Below, piece by piece: positions 36,216 through 44,947 of a stretch of 64,000 bases of DNA. The translations under genes were made by a program, and so were the position numbers. Origin of the DNA: JAEUHO01 sp046350655 (GTDB lineage Bacteria > Planctomycetota > PLA2 > JAEUHO01); assembly GCA_046350655.1 (NCBI GenBank), contig JAXMAB010000005.1:558001-622000 (forward strand). The letters are read 5' to 3'. The notes under the pieces are model-generated. The model did not search any database, was not told the DNA's origin, and saw only the letters and a program-made list of their open reading frames with translations. Each line of letters opens with the position of its first letter. Position 1 is the first letter of the stretch.

Positions 36216-38117
36216 CTACTTCGGCTGGCGCTCCCACCACCACGTCCAGTTGCGGCGGAGCGACGTCCGGCCGGCGCGGTCGAGCCCGGTCGCGGGCCCG
36301 AACGAGCGCCGCGCGAGCGCCTCGAGCCCCTCCACCGCCCACGCCGCGACCTGGTCCGACGGGTCCTCGAGGCCCGCGAGCAACGTCTCGAGCTCGCGCC
36401 GGTCCCCCGCCTTCGCGAGCCGCGCGGCGATCCACACGCGCTCGTGGGCCGTCTTCGCCTGCGGGAGCAGACCGTGCAGGCCGTCGCGCGCGGCGGGGGC
36501 GTCCGCCGTCGTGAGCCGCGGCAGCAGGTCCTCGACCGCGCGGCGCAGCGGGCCGAACGGCAGCGGGCACGACTCGGCCTCCGGCTCCGGCGCGGGCGGC
36601 GCGTCGCGGCCGGCGCCCTCCACGACGCGCACGTGGCCGCCGCCGACGCGCGTCAGCGGCTCGAGCACGCGCCGCGACTCGGTGCCGAGCGCGACGGCGT
36701 GGACCTCGCACCCGCGCAGCAGGTTCATGCGGGTGACGTCCTCGACGATGGCGGCGACGTCCGCGTACCAGGGCTTGCCGGTGACGAGGTTCGCGGTGTC
36801 GTCCCAGTCGTCGCGGCTCGGCACCCCGTCCGTCAGCACGAACATCGTGGTGGCGCCGGCCGCCAGCGTCGTGAGCGGGTCGGCCCCGAACACCGACCGC
36901 CCGTCGCCGGTCCCGGACAGCGTCACGCCGAACGCCTTCCGCAGGCCGCCGTGGAGGTTCGTCGTCCCGCGGTGCGACTCCCGGCGCGCCGCGTCGAGGT
37001 CCTTGCAGGCCGCGGTCACGTTGGTGCCCGTCGCCTGGACGAGGCCCGGGGTCGAGGCGAGCGTGCGCGCGTCGGACCCGAACAGGACGACGCAGAACGA
37101 CAACGTCGGCGGGAGCGTGCGCAGCGACGCCTTCGTGACCTCGGTCACCGCCTGCCGCGCCGTCCGGACCCGCGCCCAGTCGATCGGGGGGGCCTTGGTG
37201 ACCGACGAGCGGTCCGACCGGCCGAGCGAGCGGAGCGCGTCGAGCGTCGCGGCGGGGAGCGGCTCGTCCATCGAGCCGGACGCGTCGAGGAGGTAGACGA
37301 TCCGGTCGCCCGTCGCGTCGAGGTCGAAGAAGCTCGCGGTCGCGCCCGCCGTGTGGCCGTCGTGCCGGTGGTCCGGGTGCGCGTCGACGCGCTCGAGCAG
37401 CGAGCGCCACACGCGCGGGTCCGTCGAGATCTCGTCGGTCTCGAAGGCGCGGCCGAGGGCGCGCGCGACCTCGAGCTTCGTGCGCGCCTCCGGCGCCTGG
37501 GTCTCGACGTACTCGGCGATCGCGAGCACCGCGGAGCGGAACGGCTGCGTCGAGGAGCGTCCCGGCTGCGACGCCACGACGGCGGCCCACGCCTCGACGA
37601 GCAGCGCGCCCGCCTTGCCCTCGCCCCACTGCCTCCGCACCGCCGCGGGGGCGAAGTCGAGCGCCTCGGGGTCGGCCCAGGCCGCGAGCGCGCGGATCGC
37701 GGCGGCGCGCAGCTCCGGCTTCACCTCGGCGACCACGGCCGCGCGGGCCGCGGCGGGGTCGCGTTCGTACTCGCGCACCAGCGTCCGGTACCACAGCCAG
37801 ACGTCGCCGGTCTCGGTGCTCGCGAGCCGCCAGTCGCGCAGCACGTCGAGCGCGGCGTCGGTGCGCGCGGCCGCGCAGACGGTCGTCACGAGCAGGCCGC
37901 GCAGCGTCTCGTCCTTCTGCGCCCTGTAGGCCGCGGTGATCCGCGCGGCGGCTTCCTTGGTGCCCGCGGCCCCGAGGTCCTTCCAGCCCGCGACCAGGGT
38001 CGCCGGGGACGACGCGGACTCGCCCGCCGCGGCGCGCGGCGCGACGGGGGCGCCCACGGCCAGGCCGGCGGCGAGCACGCCGAGGAGGAGACACCGCCGG
38101 GGGAGGCTGGACGTCAT
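36216..38117 (-). CDS. Exported VWA protein with helical repeats
   Basis: 633 residues. The start is taken at ATG 38117: the upstream ATG at 38132 is the end of a TACCAT box (38136-38131), and the second Met directly begins the signal peptide. The N-terminal third has HEAT-like helical repeats (around RAAAIRALAAWADPEAL). The middle VWA domain has DASGS near residue 278, GTTNLHGGLRKAF and FVLTDGVPSRDDW. The C-terminal part is again helical (LAKAGDRRELETLLAGLED, AAWAVEGLEALA). It is probably exported. It lies upstream of the VIT/VWA gene in the same direction, 133 nt away, and may work with it. Confidence 0.85.
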   Translation of the reverse strand: MTSSLPRRCLLLGVLAAGLAVGAPVAPRAAAGESASSPATLVAGWKDLGAAGTKEAAARITAAYRAQKDETLRGLLVTTVCAAARTDAALDVLRDWRLASTETGDVWLWYRTLVREYERDPAAARAAVVAEVKPELRAAAIRALAAWADPEALDFAPAAVRRQWGEGKAGALLVEAWAAVVASQPGRSSTQPFRSAVLAIAEYVETQAPEARTKLEVARALGRAFETDEISTDPRVWRSLLERVDAHPDHRHDGHTAGATASFFDLDATGDRIVYLLDASGSMDEPLPAATLDALRSLGRSDRSSVTKAPPIDWARVRTARQAVTEVTKASLRTLPPTLSFCVVLFGSDARTLASTPGLVQATGTNVTAACKDLDAARRESHRGTTNLHGGLRKAFGVTLSGTGDGRSVFGADPLTTLAAGATTMFVLTDGVPSRDDWDDTANLVTGKPWYADVAAIVEDVTRMNLLRGCEVHAVALGTESRRVLEPLTRVGGGHVRVVEGAGRDAPPAPEPEAESCPLPFGPLRRAVEDLLPRLTTADAPAARDGLHGLLPQAKTAHERVWIAARLAKAGDRRELETLLAGLEDPSDQVAAWAVEGLEALARRSFGPATGLDRAGRTSLRRNWTWWWERQPK

Positions 38118-38130
38118 CGGACCGCTCGTC

Positions 38131-38136
38131 ATGGTA
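38131..38136 (-). promoter_or_regulatory. TACCAT box before the VWA/HEAT gene
   Basis: On the - strand GCTACCATG reads through the first in-frame ATG. The box ends 13 nt before the ATG at 38117. The same string precedes mcsA and both ClpC-like paralogues. Confidence 0.45.
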
Positions 38137-38235
38137 GCGCCCCGCCCTGCCGCGGAGCCCCCCCTATCGGCCAGGTCGGTCTCGGACCCAACGGGTCCCG
38201 GCGACGCGTTCGTGCGCTGTCGGGGTGGGCCGCGG

Positions 38236-39480
38236 CTACGCGCGCTCGTACGGCAGGAAGAGCCGGCGGTACTCCTCGAGCGCCTGGCGGTCGGTCATCG
38301 ACGCCAGGTGGTCGCAGACCGCCCGCGGGACGCCGACCTCGTCGGCCCACGCCTTCCACGGCCGCTCGAGCGTGGCGGGGTCGCTCGTGTACGCCTCGAA
38401 GATCTCGCGCAGGAACCGGCGGCCCTTCTGGGCCATCCGCACGAGCCGCGGGTGCCGGTAGAAGCGCTCGTGGAGCCGCCGCGCGAGCGCGCGCTGCGCG
38501 CGCCCGAACGCGTCCGAGTACCCGACGAGCAGGTGCGGGTGCGCGCGCACCGCCGCCGGCGAGTCGACGCCCGACGCCGCGATCCGCGCCGCCGTCGCCG
38601 CCAGCAGGTCCGAGACGCACGCGTCGAGCACCCGCTTCACGGCCGTCGAGACCTGCAGCGGCCGCGGCAGGTCGGCGTGCTCCGCCACGACCCCGTCCCA
38701 CGTCGCCCCCCACAGCTCGGCCTCGCGCATCTCCTCGGGCGTGATGCAGCCGGCCGCGATCCCGTCGTCGAGGTCGTGCGACGTGTAGGTGAGGTTGTCG
38801 CAGACGTCCACGAGCTGCGCCTCGAGGAGCGGCCGGCACCGCTCGAACCCGAGCGCGCGTTTGTCGCCCGGCGCGTGCATCGCGAACGCCTCGCGCACCT
38901 CGTACGTGAGGTTGAGGCCGCGGAACGACGCGTAGCGCCGCTCCAGCACGTCCACGTTGCGCAGGCCGTGCGCGTTGTGCTCGAACCCGCCGTGGTCCTT
39001 CATCAGGTCGGCGAGCGCCGACTCGCCGGCGTGGCCGAACGGGCCGTGGCCGATGTCGTGCGAGAGCGCGATGGCCTCGGTCAGGTCCTCGTTGAGGCGC
39101 AGGGCCCGCGCGAGCGTGCGCGCGACCTGCGCGACCTCCATCGTGTGCGTGAGCCGCGTGCGGTACGAGTCGCCCTCGTGGTTGACGAAGACCTGCGTCT
39201 TGTACTCGAGGCGCCGGAACGCCGCGGCGTGGATCACGCGGTCGCGGTCGCGCATGTACGCGGTGCGGAACGGGTGCGCGGGCTCGTCGTGCTGCCGCCC
39301 GAGGCTCGCCGAGACCTTCATCGCGAACGGCGCCAGCTCGCGCGCCTCGCGCTCCTCGATGGCGGCGCGCGAGAGCGACGCGAGGGGCGATCCGGGGTCT
39401 CGGGACGCGAGGCCCGCTGCGCGCGACGGGGTCGGCGCGTCCGCGGGGGAGGGAGGACGACGGGCGGGCTTGCGGGTCAC
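38236..39480 (-). CDS. dGTP triphosphohydrolase-like HD protein
   Basis: 414 residues. The HD-domain metal site appears in order: RLTHTMEVAQVA (His), LSHDIGHGPFGHAGE (the HD pair near residues 141-142), NAHGLRNV and VDVCDNLTYTSHDLDD (the last Asp). FRTAYMRDRDRVIHAAAFRRLEYKTQVF is typical of the dGTPase family. These enzymes cleave dNTPs to deoxynucleoside and triphosphate. The first 50 residues are a Pro/Ala tail that contains a translated motif copy (GLASRD, 39405-39416). GTG 39480 is preceded at 6 nt by TAGGAT, so it is likely leaderless. Confidence 0.9.
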   Translation of the reverse strand: MTRKPARRPPSPADAPTPSRAAGLASRDPGSPLASLSRAAIEEREARELAPFAMKVSASLGRQHDEPAHPFRTAYMRDRDRVIHAAAFRRLEYKTQVFVNHEGDSYRTRLTHTMEVAQVARTLARALRLNEDLTEAIALSHDIGHGPFGHAGESALADLMKDHGGFEHNAHGLRNVDVLERRYASFRGLNLTYEVREAFAMHAPGDKRALGFERCRPLLEAQLVDVCDNLTYTSHDLDDGIAAGCITPEEMREAELWGATWDGVVAEHADLPRPLQVSTAVKRVLDACVSDLLAATAARIAASGVDSPAAVRAHPHLLVGYSDAFGRAQRALARRLHERFYRHPRLVRMAQKGRRFLREIFEAYTSDPATLERPWKAWADEVGVPRAVCDHLASMTDRQALEEYRRLFLPYERA

Positions 39481-39530
39481 GGGAGCATCCTAGGATGGGG
39501 AGGCCGACGATCGGCCACCGGGCCTCGCGT
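39405..39530. repeat. Facing pair of iterated motifs around the dGTPase gene start
   Basis: A reverse copy ACGCGAGGCCCG at 39405-39416 lies inside the gene, and a forward copy ACCGGGCCTCGCGT lies at 39517-39530. The double -10 box lies between them. A further imperfect copy (ACCGCGAGGCCC) is at 39829-39840. Confidence 0.6.
39487..39496. promoter_or_regulatory. Palindromic double -10 box ATCCTAGGAT
   Basis: On the - strand TAGGAT (39492-39487) ends 6 nt before GTG 39480. The same palindrome gives TAGGAT on the + strand (39491-39496), facing the small gene at 39601. It may drive transcription both ways. Confidence 0.5.
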
Positions 39531-39600
39531 CGGCGCGGGTCGCCGTCCGGGAGCGCGAAACCGGGGGCGAGAGGGGCGGGGACGGTTCAATGGCGACGCC

Positions 39601-39756
39601 GTGGACCCGACGCCGCCGCCGAACGCGCCGCCCCCTCCTTCCTCGCCGAAGGGGCTCCTCGTGTTGCTCGGAATCCTGCTCCTGGTCGCGTTGATCGCCT
39701 GGGCGGCCCTCGGCGACCAGTGGATGCGGTGGTTCCCGACGGAGCGGCCGTCGTAG
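39601..39756 (+). CDS. Small single-pass membrane protein
   Basis: 51 residues from GTG 39601: a Pro-rich head, then KGLLVLLGILLLVALIAWA as one membrane helix, then DQWMRWFPTE. It is short but has a clear hydrophobic segment with charged edges and a proper stop. No recognisable family. It could be a regulator of a membrane partner. The nearest promoter candidate is the double -10 box about 100 bp upstream. Confidence 0.5.
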   Translation: MDPTPPPNAPPPPSSPKGLLVLLGILLLVALIAWAALGDQWMRWFPTERPS

Positions 39757-39872
39757 TTCGTACGTTGTTCGGTATCCGGGGCCGGGGCGCCGTGGGAGGA
39801 TCCCGCGGGTCGTCGAAGGCACCCGCGGACCGCGAGGCCCCCGCGGAGCCAGGGGACGACCCCGAGGTCAAC

Positions 39873-41636
39873 GTGCGCCGCGTCGCCCCCCTGCTCGTCC
39901 TGCTCGCCCTCGGCGTCGCCGCGTTCTTCCTCCTGCGTCCGCGGGGCGACGCGCCGGTCGTCGGCGAGGCGGTGGACGACGCGGGGCCGAGGGCGGCCCG
40001 GGCGCCCGGCGCGGTCGACGTCGACCTCGCGAGCCGCGCGGGCCGGCGTCCCGCGGCGATGGACGGCGCGCCCGGCGGCGCCGACGAGCCGCCGCCGGAC
40101 GCGTCGGCGCCGGCCACGGGGCCGCGCGTCGTCGGCGTCGTGCTCGACGACGCGTCGGGCGAGCCCGTGAAGGGCGCGGTCGTCGTCGTGACGTCGGCGT
40201 CGAAGCCGTGCCCCTCGACCGTCCCCGCCGACGTGTTCGAGTGGGGCTTCGCGGTCGCGACGCCGGTCCGCGAGGGCGACCGGAGTCTCGCGCGGGAGCG
40301 CGGGAAGGTGTCGACGGGCGAGGACGGCGCGTTCGCCCTCGCGTGGGACGGCGGCCCCGCGGACCTCGTCGTGCGCAAGCAGGGCTGGCTCGTCGCGACC
40401 GCGTGCGCCGTCGGGGTGGAGGCGCCGGTGACGGTCCGGCTCCGGCGCGGGGCCTCGATCGCGGGGGCCGTGGTGACGCCGACGGGCGCGCCGATCGCCG
40501 GGGTCGAGGTGGCCGCGCGGCCGCCCCGCGGGCTGCCGGAGACGCCGGGCCGCGTGGAAGCGGCGACGAGCGACGCCGAGGGGCGCTTCACGGTCGCGGG
40601 CCTGCTGCCCGAGGCCTTCGACCTCGCGTTCCGTCACGCCGCGTACTTCGACGAGGCGCGCCCCGCCGTGGCCGCGGGCACGCGGGACCTGCGCGTCGTG
40701 ATGCGCCCGGCCTTCGTCGTGACGTTCCGGCTGACGACGGACGACCGCACGCGGCCGGAGTCGCCCACCGTGGAATGGCGGCTCGCGGGCGGCGGACCGG
40801 GCGAGATCGCGATGCTGCAGCCCGCCCCCGCGCCCGCCCCCGCACCCGGCGCGGCGGGACTCCCCGCGGAGATGCAGCCCGGCACGCCGCCGGCCGGCAC
40901 GTTCGAGTACGAGCCGCTGAAGGTGCCCGCGGGTCGGCCCACCGCGACGTTCGTCGTGAAGGCGATCGGCTTCGAGCCGTGGACGTCGGAGCCCGTCGAG
41001 GTGCCGCCGGAGGGCGGCGCGACGACGCTCGACGTGCCGCTCCGGCGCGACCCGACGCTCGGCCGCGCGCGCATCGCGCTCGAGGACCGCGAGCACCGCG
41101 TGTTGTCGTACGCCGACGAGCGGTGCACCGTCGCGCTGGGCCGGCGCGACGGCAAGCCGGTCCCCGCCGGCGTCGTGACGTACCCGCGCGAGGCGATCGA
41201 GTTCCCGGCGCTGCCGGGTGGCCCGTGGCGGTTCGTGATCCGTGCCCCGCGGTTCGCGCCCGCGACGGTCGACCTCGACGTGCGCGCCGCCGGGGAGACC
41301 GAGGGCCGGGCCGTCCTCGCCCCGACCGCGAAGCTCAAGGTGCGCTTCTTCGCGACCGAACCGCTCCTCGTGAAGTTCCGCCTCGTCTCGGGCGGCGAGG
41401 TGGCCTGGCCGTTCGTCGAGAAGCCGGCGAACGACGCGGCCGCCGCGGGCGCCCCGGACGAGGCCGGCGAGGAGCAGACGACCGCGTCCGGGCACGAGGG
41501 CATCGTGCTCACGGGCCTCGCGGCGGGCCGCTACACCGTGGAGGGGGTCGGCCCCGACGTGGCCGTCCCGCCCACCCCGGTGGACCTCGTCGAAGGCGAG
41601 ACGAAGGACGTCGAGATCACCGTCACGCGGAGGTGA
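39873..41636 (+). CDS. Anchored protein with carboxypeptidase-regulatory-like domains
   Basis: 587 residues. The GTG at 39873 is chosen because the product then begins MRRVAPLLVLLALGV, like the homologous gene at 62699 (MTRRALPFAVLVVAV). One membrane segment is followed by an Ala/Pro/Asp-rich spacer, then repeats of a seven-strand beta fold (GVVLDDASGEPVKGAVVVV, GKVSTGEDGAFALAW, IAGAVVTPTGAPIAGVEVAA, ATSDAEGRFTVAGLLPEAF). These are the CarboxypepD_reg-like 'G-x-V-x-D-x-x-G-x-P-(V/I)-x-G-A' units. Likely exposed outside the membrane as adhesive or spacer modules. The upstream frame is open but reads as low-complexity. Confidence 0.75.
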   Translation: MRRVAPLLVLLALGVAAFFLLRPRGDAPVVGEAVDDAGPRAARAPGAVDVDLASRAGRRPAAMDGAPGGADEPPPDASAPATGPRVVGVVLDDASGEPVKGAVVVVTSASKPCPSTVPADVFEWGFAVATPVREGDRSLARERGKVSTGEDGAFALAWDGGPADLVVRKQGWLVATACAVGVEAPVTVRLRRGASIAGAVVTPTGAPIAGVEVAARPPRGLPETPGRVEAATSDAEGRFTVAGLLPEAFDLAFRHAAYFDEARPAVAAGTRDLRVVMRPAFVVTFRLTTDDRTRPESPTVEWRLAGGGPGEIAMLQPAPAPAPAPGAAGLPAEMQPGTPPAGTFEYEPLKVPAGRPTATFVVKAIGFEPWTSEPVEVPPEGGATTLDVPLRRDPTLGRARIALEDREHRVLSYADERCTVALGRRDGKPVPAGVVTYPREAIEFPALPGGPWRFVIRAPRFAPATVDLDVRAAGETEGRAVLAPTAKLKVRFFATEPLLVKFRLVSGGEVAWPFVEKPANDAAAAGAPDEAGEEQTTASGHEGIVLTGLAAGRYTVEGVGPDVAVPPTPVDLVEGETKDVEITVTRR

Positions 41637-41654
41637 TGCCGCCTCCGGACGGCG

Positions 41655-41660
41655 TAGGAT
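41655..41660 (+). promoter_or_regulatory. TAGGAT box, 7 nt before the DUF1573 gene
   Basis: TAGGAT, then CACCCCC, then ATG 41668. It is one of the clearest leaderless arrangements in the window and indicates a separate transcript 31 nt after the preceding stop. Confidence 0.6.
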
Positions 41661-41667
41661 CACCCCC

Positions 41668-42816
41668 ATGCGCAGCGCCCGTCCCCTCCTCGCAACGTTC
41701 ACCCTGGCCCTCGCGGTCGCGGCCATCGGGGTCGGGGCCGTCGCGTCGCGGACCCACGCCGACGTGCCGCCGCCGCCCCCGCCGGCGCCGGTCCCCGCCC
41801 CGAGCCCCACCCCGACGCCGGCCCCGGCCCCCGCGCCCGCCCCGGTCCTCGCCAAGGGCCCGAAGATGGTGCTCGACCGGCTCGCCCACGACTACGGCGT
41901 GGTCCGCCAGACCGAGAAGCACGAGACGACGTTCACGATCACGAACGCGGGCGACGCGCCGCTCCACCCGATCGCGCGCGGCGAGTGCAGCTGCGTGCAG
42001 GCCAAGCTGTCCCGCAACGAGGTGCCGCCGGGCGAGACCGCCACGCTGACGGTCACGTTCGAGACGTACCGGTTCGTCGGCCCGATGACCAAGGCTCTGC
42101 GGGTCCGCTCCGACGACCCGGAGGCCGCCGAGGTCCCCGTCACGCTGAAGGTGGACATCTCCGCGGGCGTCGTGCTGCAGCCGCAGAACTTCTTCTTCAA
42201 CATGGTGCTGACGGGCACGAAGCCGACCTCCACCATCGAGGTGAAGTGGAAGGAGGGCGTCGGCCAGCCCTTCAAGCTGCTCGGCGTGGACGCCACGGGC
42301 ATGACGCCCTCCACCGTGAAGCCCGAGTTCACCGTCGAGCCGTTCGAGGCCGCGCCGTGGAAGGGCTACCGCGTGACGATGTCGTTCCCCGAGCCGCCGC
42401 CCGTGGGCCTCGTGAGCGGCACCGCGGTGATCCGCACCGACGACGAGCGCACCCCGAAGGTGCAGGCGCTCATCGGCGGCGCGATCTCGGCGAAGGTCAA
42501 CGTCGCGCTGCTCAAGCCGTCGTTCGGCGTGGTGACCGAGGGCAAGGCCGCCAACCTCGTCGTCCACGTCCGTCCCTTCGAGCCGAAGATCGTGCTGGGG
42601 AACGTCTCCGCCCGGTCGCGCACCGGCGCCGTGAAGGTCGCGGTGAAGCCCGACCCGACGATGCCCGGCGAGTTCAACCTCGAGCTCGAGCTCCCCGCCG
42701 ACACGAAGGCGGGCGCGGTCGAGGACGTCGTCGAGCTGCGCACCGAGGTGCCGGGCGAGGAGCTCGTCGAGCTGCCGGTCACCGCCTCGGTGGCGCCCCC
42801 GTCGCCGCCGAAGTAG
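41668..42816 (+). CDS. Exported DUF1573-like protein
   Basis: 382 residues. A signal peptide (to about residue 31) and a Pro/Ala spacer (32-62) precede beta-sandwich repeats. The first has LAHDYGVVRQTEKHETTFTITNAGDAPL, then GECSCVQAKLSRNEVPPGETATLTVTFE, the DUF1573 hallmark (a Cys pair and PPGE). Two further units continue (LQPQNFFFNMVLTG, LLKPSFGVVTEGKAANLVV). DUF1573 proteins are abundant in Planctomycetota and Bacteroidota; their role is unknown. Tail-to-tail with the HEAT-repeat gene, only 20 bp apart. Confidence 0.88.
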   Translation: MRSARPLLATFTLALAVAAIGVGAVASRTHADVPPPPPPAPVPAPSPTPTPAPAPAPAPVLAKGPKMVLDRLAHDYGVVRQTEKHETTFTITNAGDAPLHPIARGECSCVQAKLSRNEVPPGETATLTVTFETYRFVGPMTKALRVRSDDPEAAEVPVTLKVDISAGVVLQPQNFFFNMVLTGTKPTSTIEVKWKEGVGQPFKLLGVDATGMTPSTVKPEFTVEPFEAAPWKGYRVTMSFPEPPPVGLVSGTAVIRTDDERTPKVQALIGGAISAKVNVALLKPSFGVVTEGKAANLVVHVRPFEPKIVLGNVSARSRTGAVKVAVKPDPTMPGEFNLELELPADTKAGAVEDVVELRTEVPGEELVELPVTASVAPPSPPK

Positions 42817-42836
42817 GGCGACGCCGCGCGACCGGG

Positions 42837-44660
42837 TCAGCGCACCGCCTGCCACGACGGGCGGTCGAGCGTGGCCTTCACGAGCGCCCGCAACGCGGGA
42901 TCCCGCGCGTGCGCGGCGACCGCGGCCTTCTCCGCCGCGGTCGGCGACGCCTGCCGCGCGAGACCCGCGACGGCCGCGAGCCGCACGTCGGCCGCGCCGT
43001 CGCCCGCGGCGGCGACGAACGCGGCCCGCGCGCGCGGGTCGTCGGGGGCGACGGTCGCGAGCGAGCGGAGCGCCCGCGCGCGCGCCTCGGGCACCGCCTC
43101 GTCGGGGACGGTCGCGATCCGGACCAGCGCGGGGACGGCCGGGGCCGCCGCCGCGCCGACCCGCCACGCGCCGCTGACGACGCGGACGGCCGCCGCGCGC
43201 ACGGCCGGCTCCGGGTCCTCGGTCGCGCGCACCAGCGCCTGGGCCACGGCCTCCGGCCACGTGGCCGCGGCGTCGAGCCCCGCGACGACGACCGACCGGA
43301 CGGCCGCGCGCGGGTCCTCGAGGGCGGCCACCAGGGCCGCGGCGGCCGGCGCGGGCGCGCGCGTGCTCACGCGCACGAGGGCGTCGGCCGCGCGCGCCGC
43401 CGCGGGCTCGTCGGGCGCGCGGAGGAGCTCGCGCAGCGGCTCGACGAGCGGCGTCGGGTCGTCGGCCGGGGCGAGCGAGAGGAGCCAGGCGTCTCGCTCG
43501 GCGTCGGTGCCGCGCGCGAGCCGCTCCGCCGCGTACGCGACGATCGCGTCGCCGCCGACGGCCGCGAGCGCCTGCACCGCGGCGGGCCTCGCGTCGTCGG
43601 GCAAGGCGCGGACGAGGTCCACGAGCCGCGGGCCGGCCTCGCGGGCGCGCGGGCCTTGCGTCCCGAAGACCCCGAGCACCTGCTGTGCCGCCGCGGGCCC
43701 GGCGCGCGCGTCCCGCAGGAGTCGCTCGGCGAGCGCGTCGCCCAGGGCGGGCGCCCGCGCCGCGACGGCCCACCAGCGCCCGCGCTCGCCTTCGGGGACC
43801 TCCTCGAGCCGCGCGAGGACGAAGGCGGCGAGCGAGGGGCCGGCGGCCGCGAGGTCGGCCTCGCGGGCGAGGAGGAACCGCGCGACCGCCGTCCGCTCGT
43901 CGGCCGTGCCGCGCGTCCATCGGGCGAGGGCCGCCTCCACCGCGGCCGCGGGCACGGGCCGGAGGCCCGCGGCGACGCCGAGCCACGTCGCGAGCGCGCC
44001 GGCTTCCGTGCGCTCGACCGCGGCCGTGACCGAGCGGGCGCCGGCCTCGGGATCGCGGGCGAGGGCCTCGATCGCCGCGGCGAGCCCGTCGGGGACGGGG
44101 GTCGACCGGGCCGTCGCCTCGCCCTCCGCCGCGCACGCGCGCAGCAGCGCGTCCGCGGCGACGGGGTCGATGGCGCGCAGGATCCGCGCCGGGTCGGCGT
44201 AGCCCGGCGTCGCCGCCGCGGCGCGCGCGAGGTCGAGGACGAACCGGCGGTCGCCCGCGATGCGGGCCGCGGCGCCCTTGGCCCAGAGCGCGACCGCGGG
44301 ATCGGCGTCGCGCGCGAGCGCCTCGACGGCGTCGAGCGCGTCGCGGTCTGCGGCGCCGCGGGCCACGATCCGCTGGAGCACGTCGAGCTTGCGCACGACG
44401 AGGCGCGCGGCGAGCCCCTCGCGGATCTCCTCGGCGGAGAGGGGCGGCACCGCGAACGGGTCGATGTCGACGACGGTGCGCGTCTGCCGCCCCGTCAGGT
44501 CGGCGACGGCGCCCGGCCCCGTCTCCTCGACGACGTCGTCGTGGGCCTCGCCGTGCGGCGCGAGGAAGCGCCACGCGGCGTACCCGCCGGCGCCGACGAG
44601 CGCGACGGCGAGGAGCGCCGGGACGGCGCGCGAACGGGGACGGGCGGGCGGCGGCGGCAT
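42837..44660 (-). CDS. Membrane-anchored HEAT-repeat protein
   Basis: 607 residues. An N-terminal membrane helix (residues 12-31) precedes an acidic linker. The rest is helical repeats of about 35 residues typical of HEAT/PBS-lyase repeats (DPAVALWAKGAAARIAGD, DPRAAVRSVVVAGLDAAATWP, DPEPAVRAAAVRVVSGAW, DGAADVRLAAVAGLARQ). These form solenoids that bind protein partners. The ATG at 44660 is preceded at 8 nt by TAGGAT. A mobile repeat lies 6 bp beyond that box, so its insertion may have replaced the -35 region. Confidence 0.85.
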   Translation of the reverse strand: MPPPPARPRSRAVPALLAVALVGAGGYAAWRFLAPHGEAHDDVVEETGPGAVADLTGRQTRTVVDIDPFAVPPLSAEEIREGLAARLVVRKLDVLQRIVARGAADRDALDAVEALARDADPAVALWAKGAAARIAGDRRFVLDLARAAAATPGYADPARILRAIDPVAADALLRACAAEGEATARSTPVPDGLAAAIEALARDPEAGARSVTAAVERTEAGALATWLGVAAGLRPVPAAAVEAALARWTRGTADERTAVARFLLAREADLAAAGPSLAAFVLARLEEVPEGERGRWWAVAARAPALGDALAERLLRDARAGPAAAQQVLGVFGTQGPRAREAGPRLVDLVRALPDDARPAAVQALAAVGGDAIVAYAAERLARGTDAERDAWLLSLAPADDPTPLVEPLRELLRAPDEPAAARAADALVRVSTRAPAPAAAALVAALEDPRAAVRSVVVAGLDAAATWPEAVAQALVRATEDPEPAVRAAAVRVVSGAWRVGAAAAPAVPALVRIATVPDEAVPEARARALRSLATVAPDDPRARAAFVAAAGDGAADVRLAAVAGLARQASPTAAEKAAVAAHARDPALRALVKATLDRPSWQAVR

Positions 44661-44668
44661 CGGAGCGG

Positions 44669-44674
44669 ATCCTA
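44669..44674 (-). promoter_or_regulatory. TAGGAT box of the HEAT-repeat gene
   Basis: On the - strand TAGGAT (44674-44669) ends 8 nt before ATG 44660. The end of MITE-like element A starts at 44680, next to it. Confidence 0.55.
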
Positions 44675-44679
44675 CCCAA

Positions 44680-44883
44680 GAGCCTATCCCAGGAGTGCCC
44701 GTCGCGAGCCCGGCGAGACCGATGCGAGGCGGGCAAGCGCAGCCGGGAAGCCCCCCAGGCGGGAACAGCGCGCGGCGGGTTCCTGACCCCTCTCTTCAGA
44801 GGCGCTGAGGGGCTGACCGGCGAGCAGGCCCGCCGCAGCGAGAGGATCGTCGGGCGCAGCAGGGAGGCTACTGGGATCGGCTC
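44680..44883. mobile_element. MITE-like element A (204 bp)
   Basis: The left end GAGCCTATCCCAGGAG (44680-44695) matches the complement of the right end CTACTGGGATCGGCTC (44868-44883) at 14 of 16 positions. No open frame of interest lies inside. Just inside the ends are CCGTCGCGAGCCCG and GGGCGCAGCAGG, both also present in inverse order near the ends of elements B1 and B2, so all three belong to one family. No clear target-site duplication is seen. It lies between the 3' end of the giant IPT gene and the 5' end of the HEAT-repeat gene. Confidence 0.65.
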
Positions 44884-44888
44884 GAAGA

Positions 44889-44924
44889 CCGCGGGCCCGA
44901 CCGCTCGCGCGACCGGGCCCGCGG
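44889..44924 (-). terminator. Hairpin after the first giant IPT gene
   Basis: CCGCGGGCCCG (44889-44899) and CGGGCCCGCGG (44914-44924) form a perfect 11-bp stem with a 14-nt loop, 24 nt beyond the stop. TCTTCGAG follows in the - direction. A probable terminator. Confidence 0.6.
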
Positions 44925-44947
44925 GGGGGACGGGAGGCGACGCGCCG

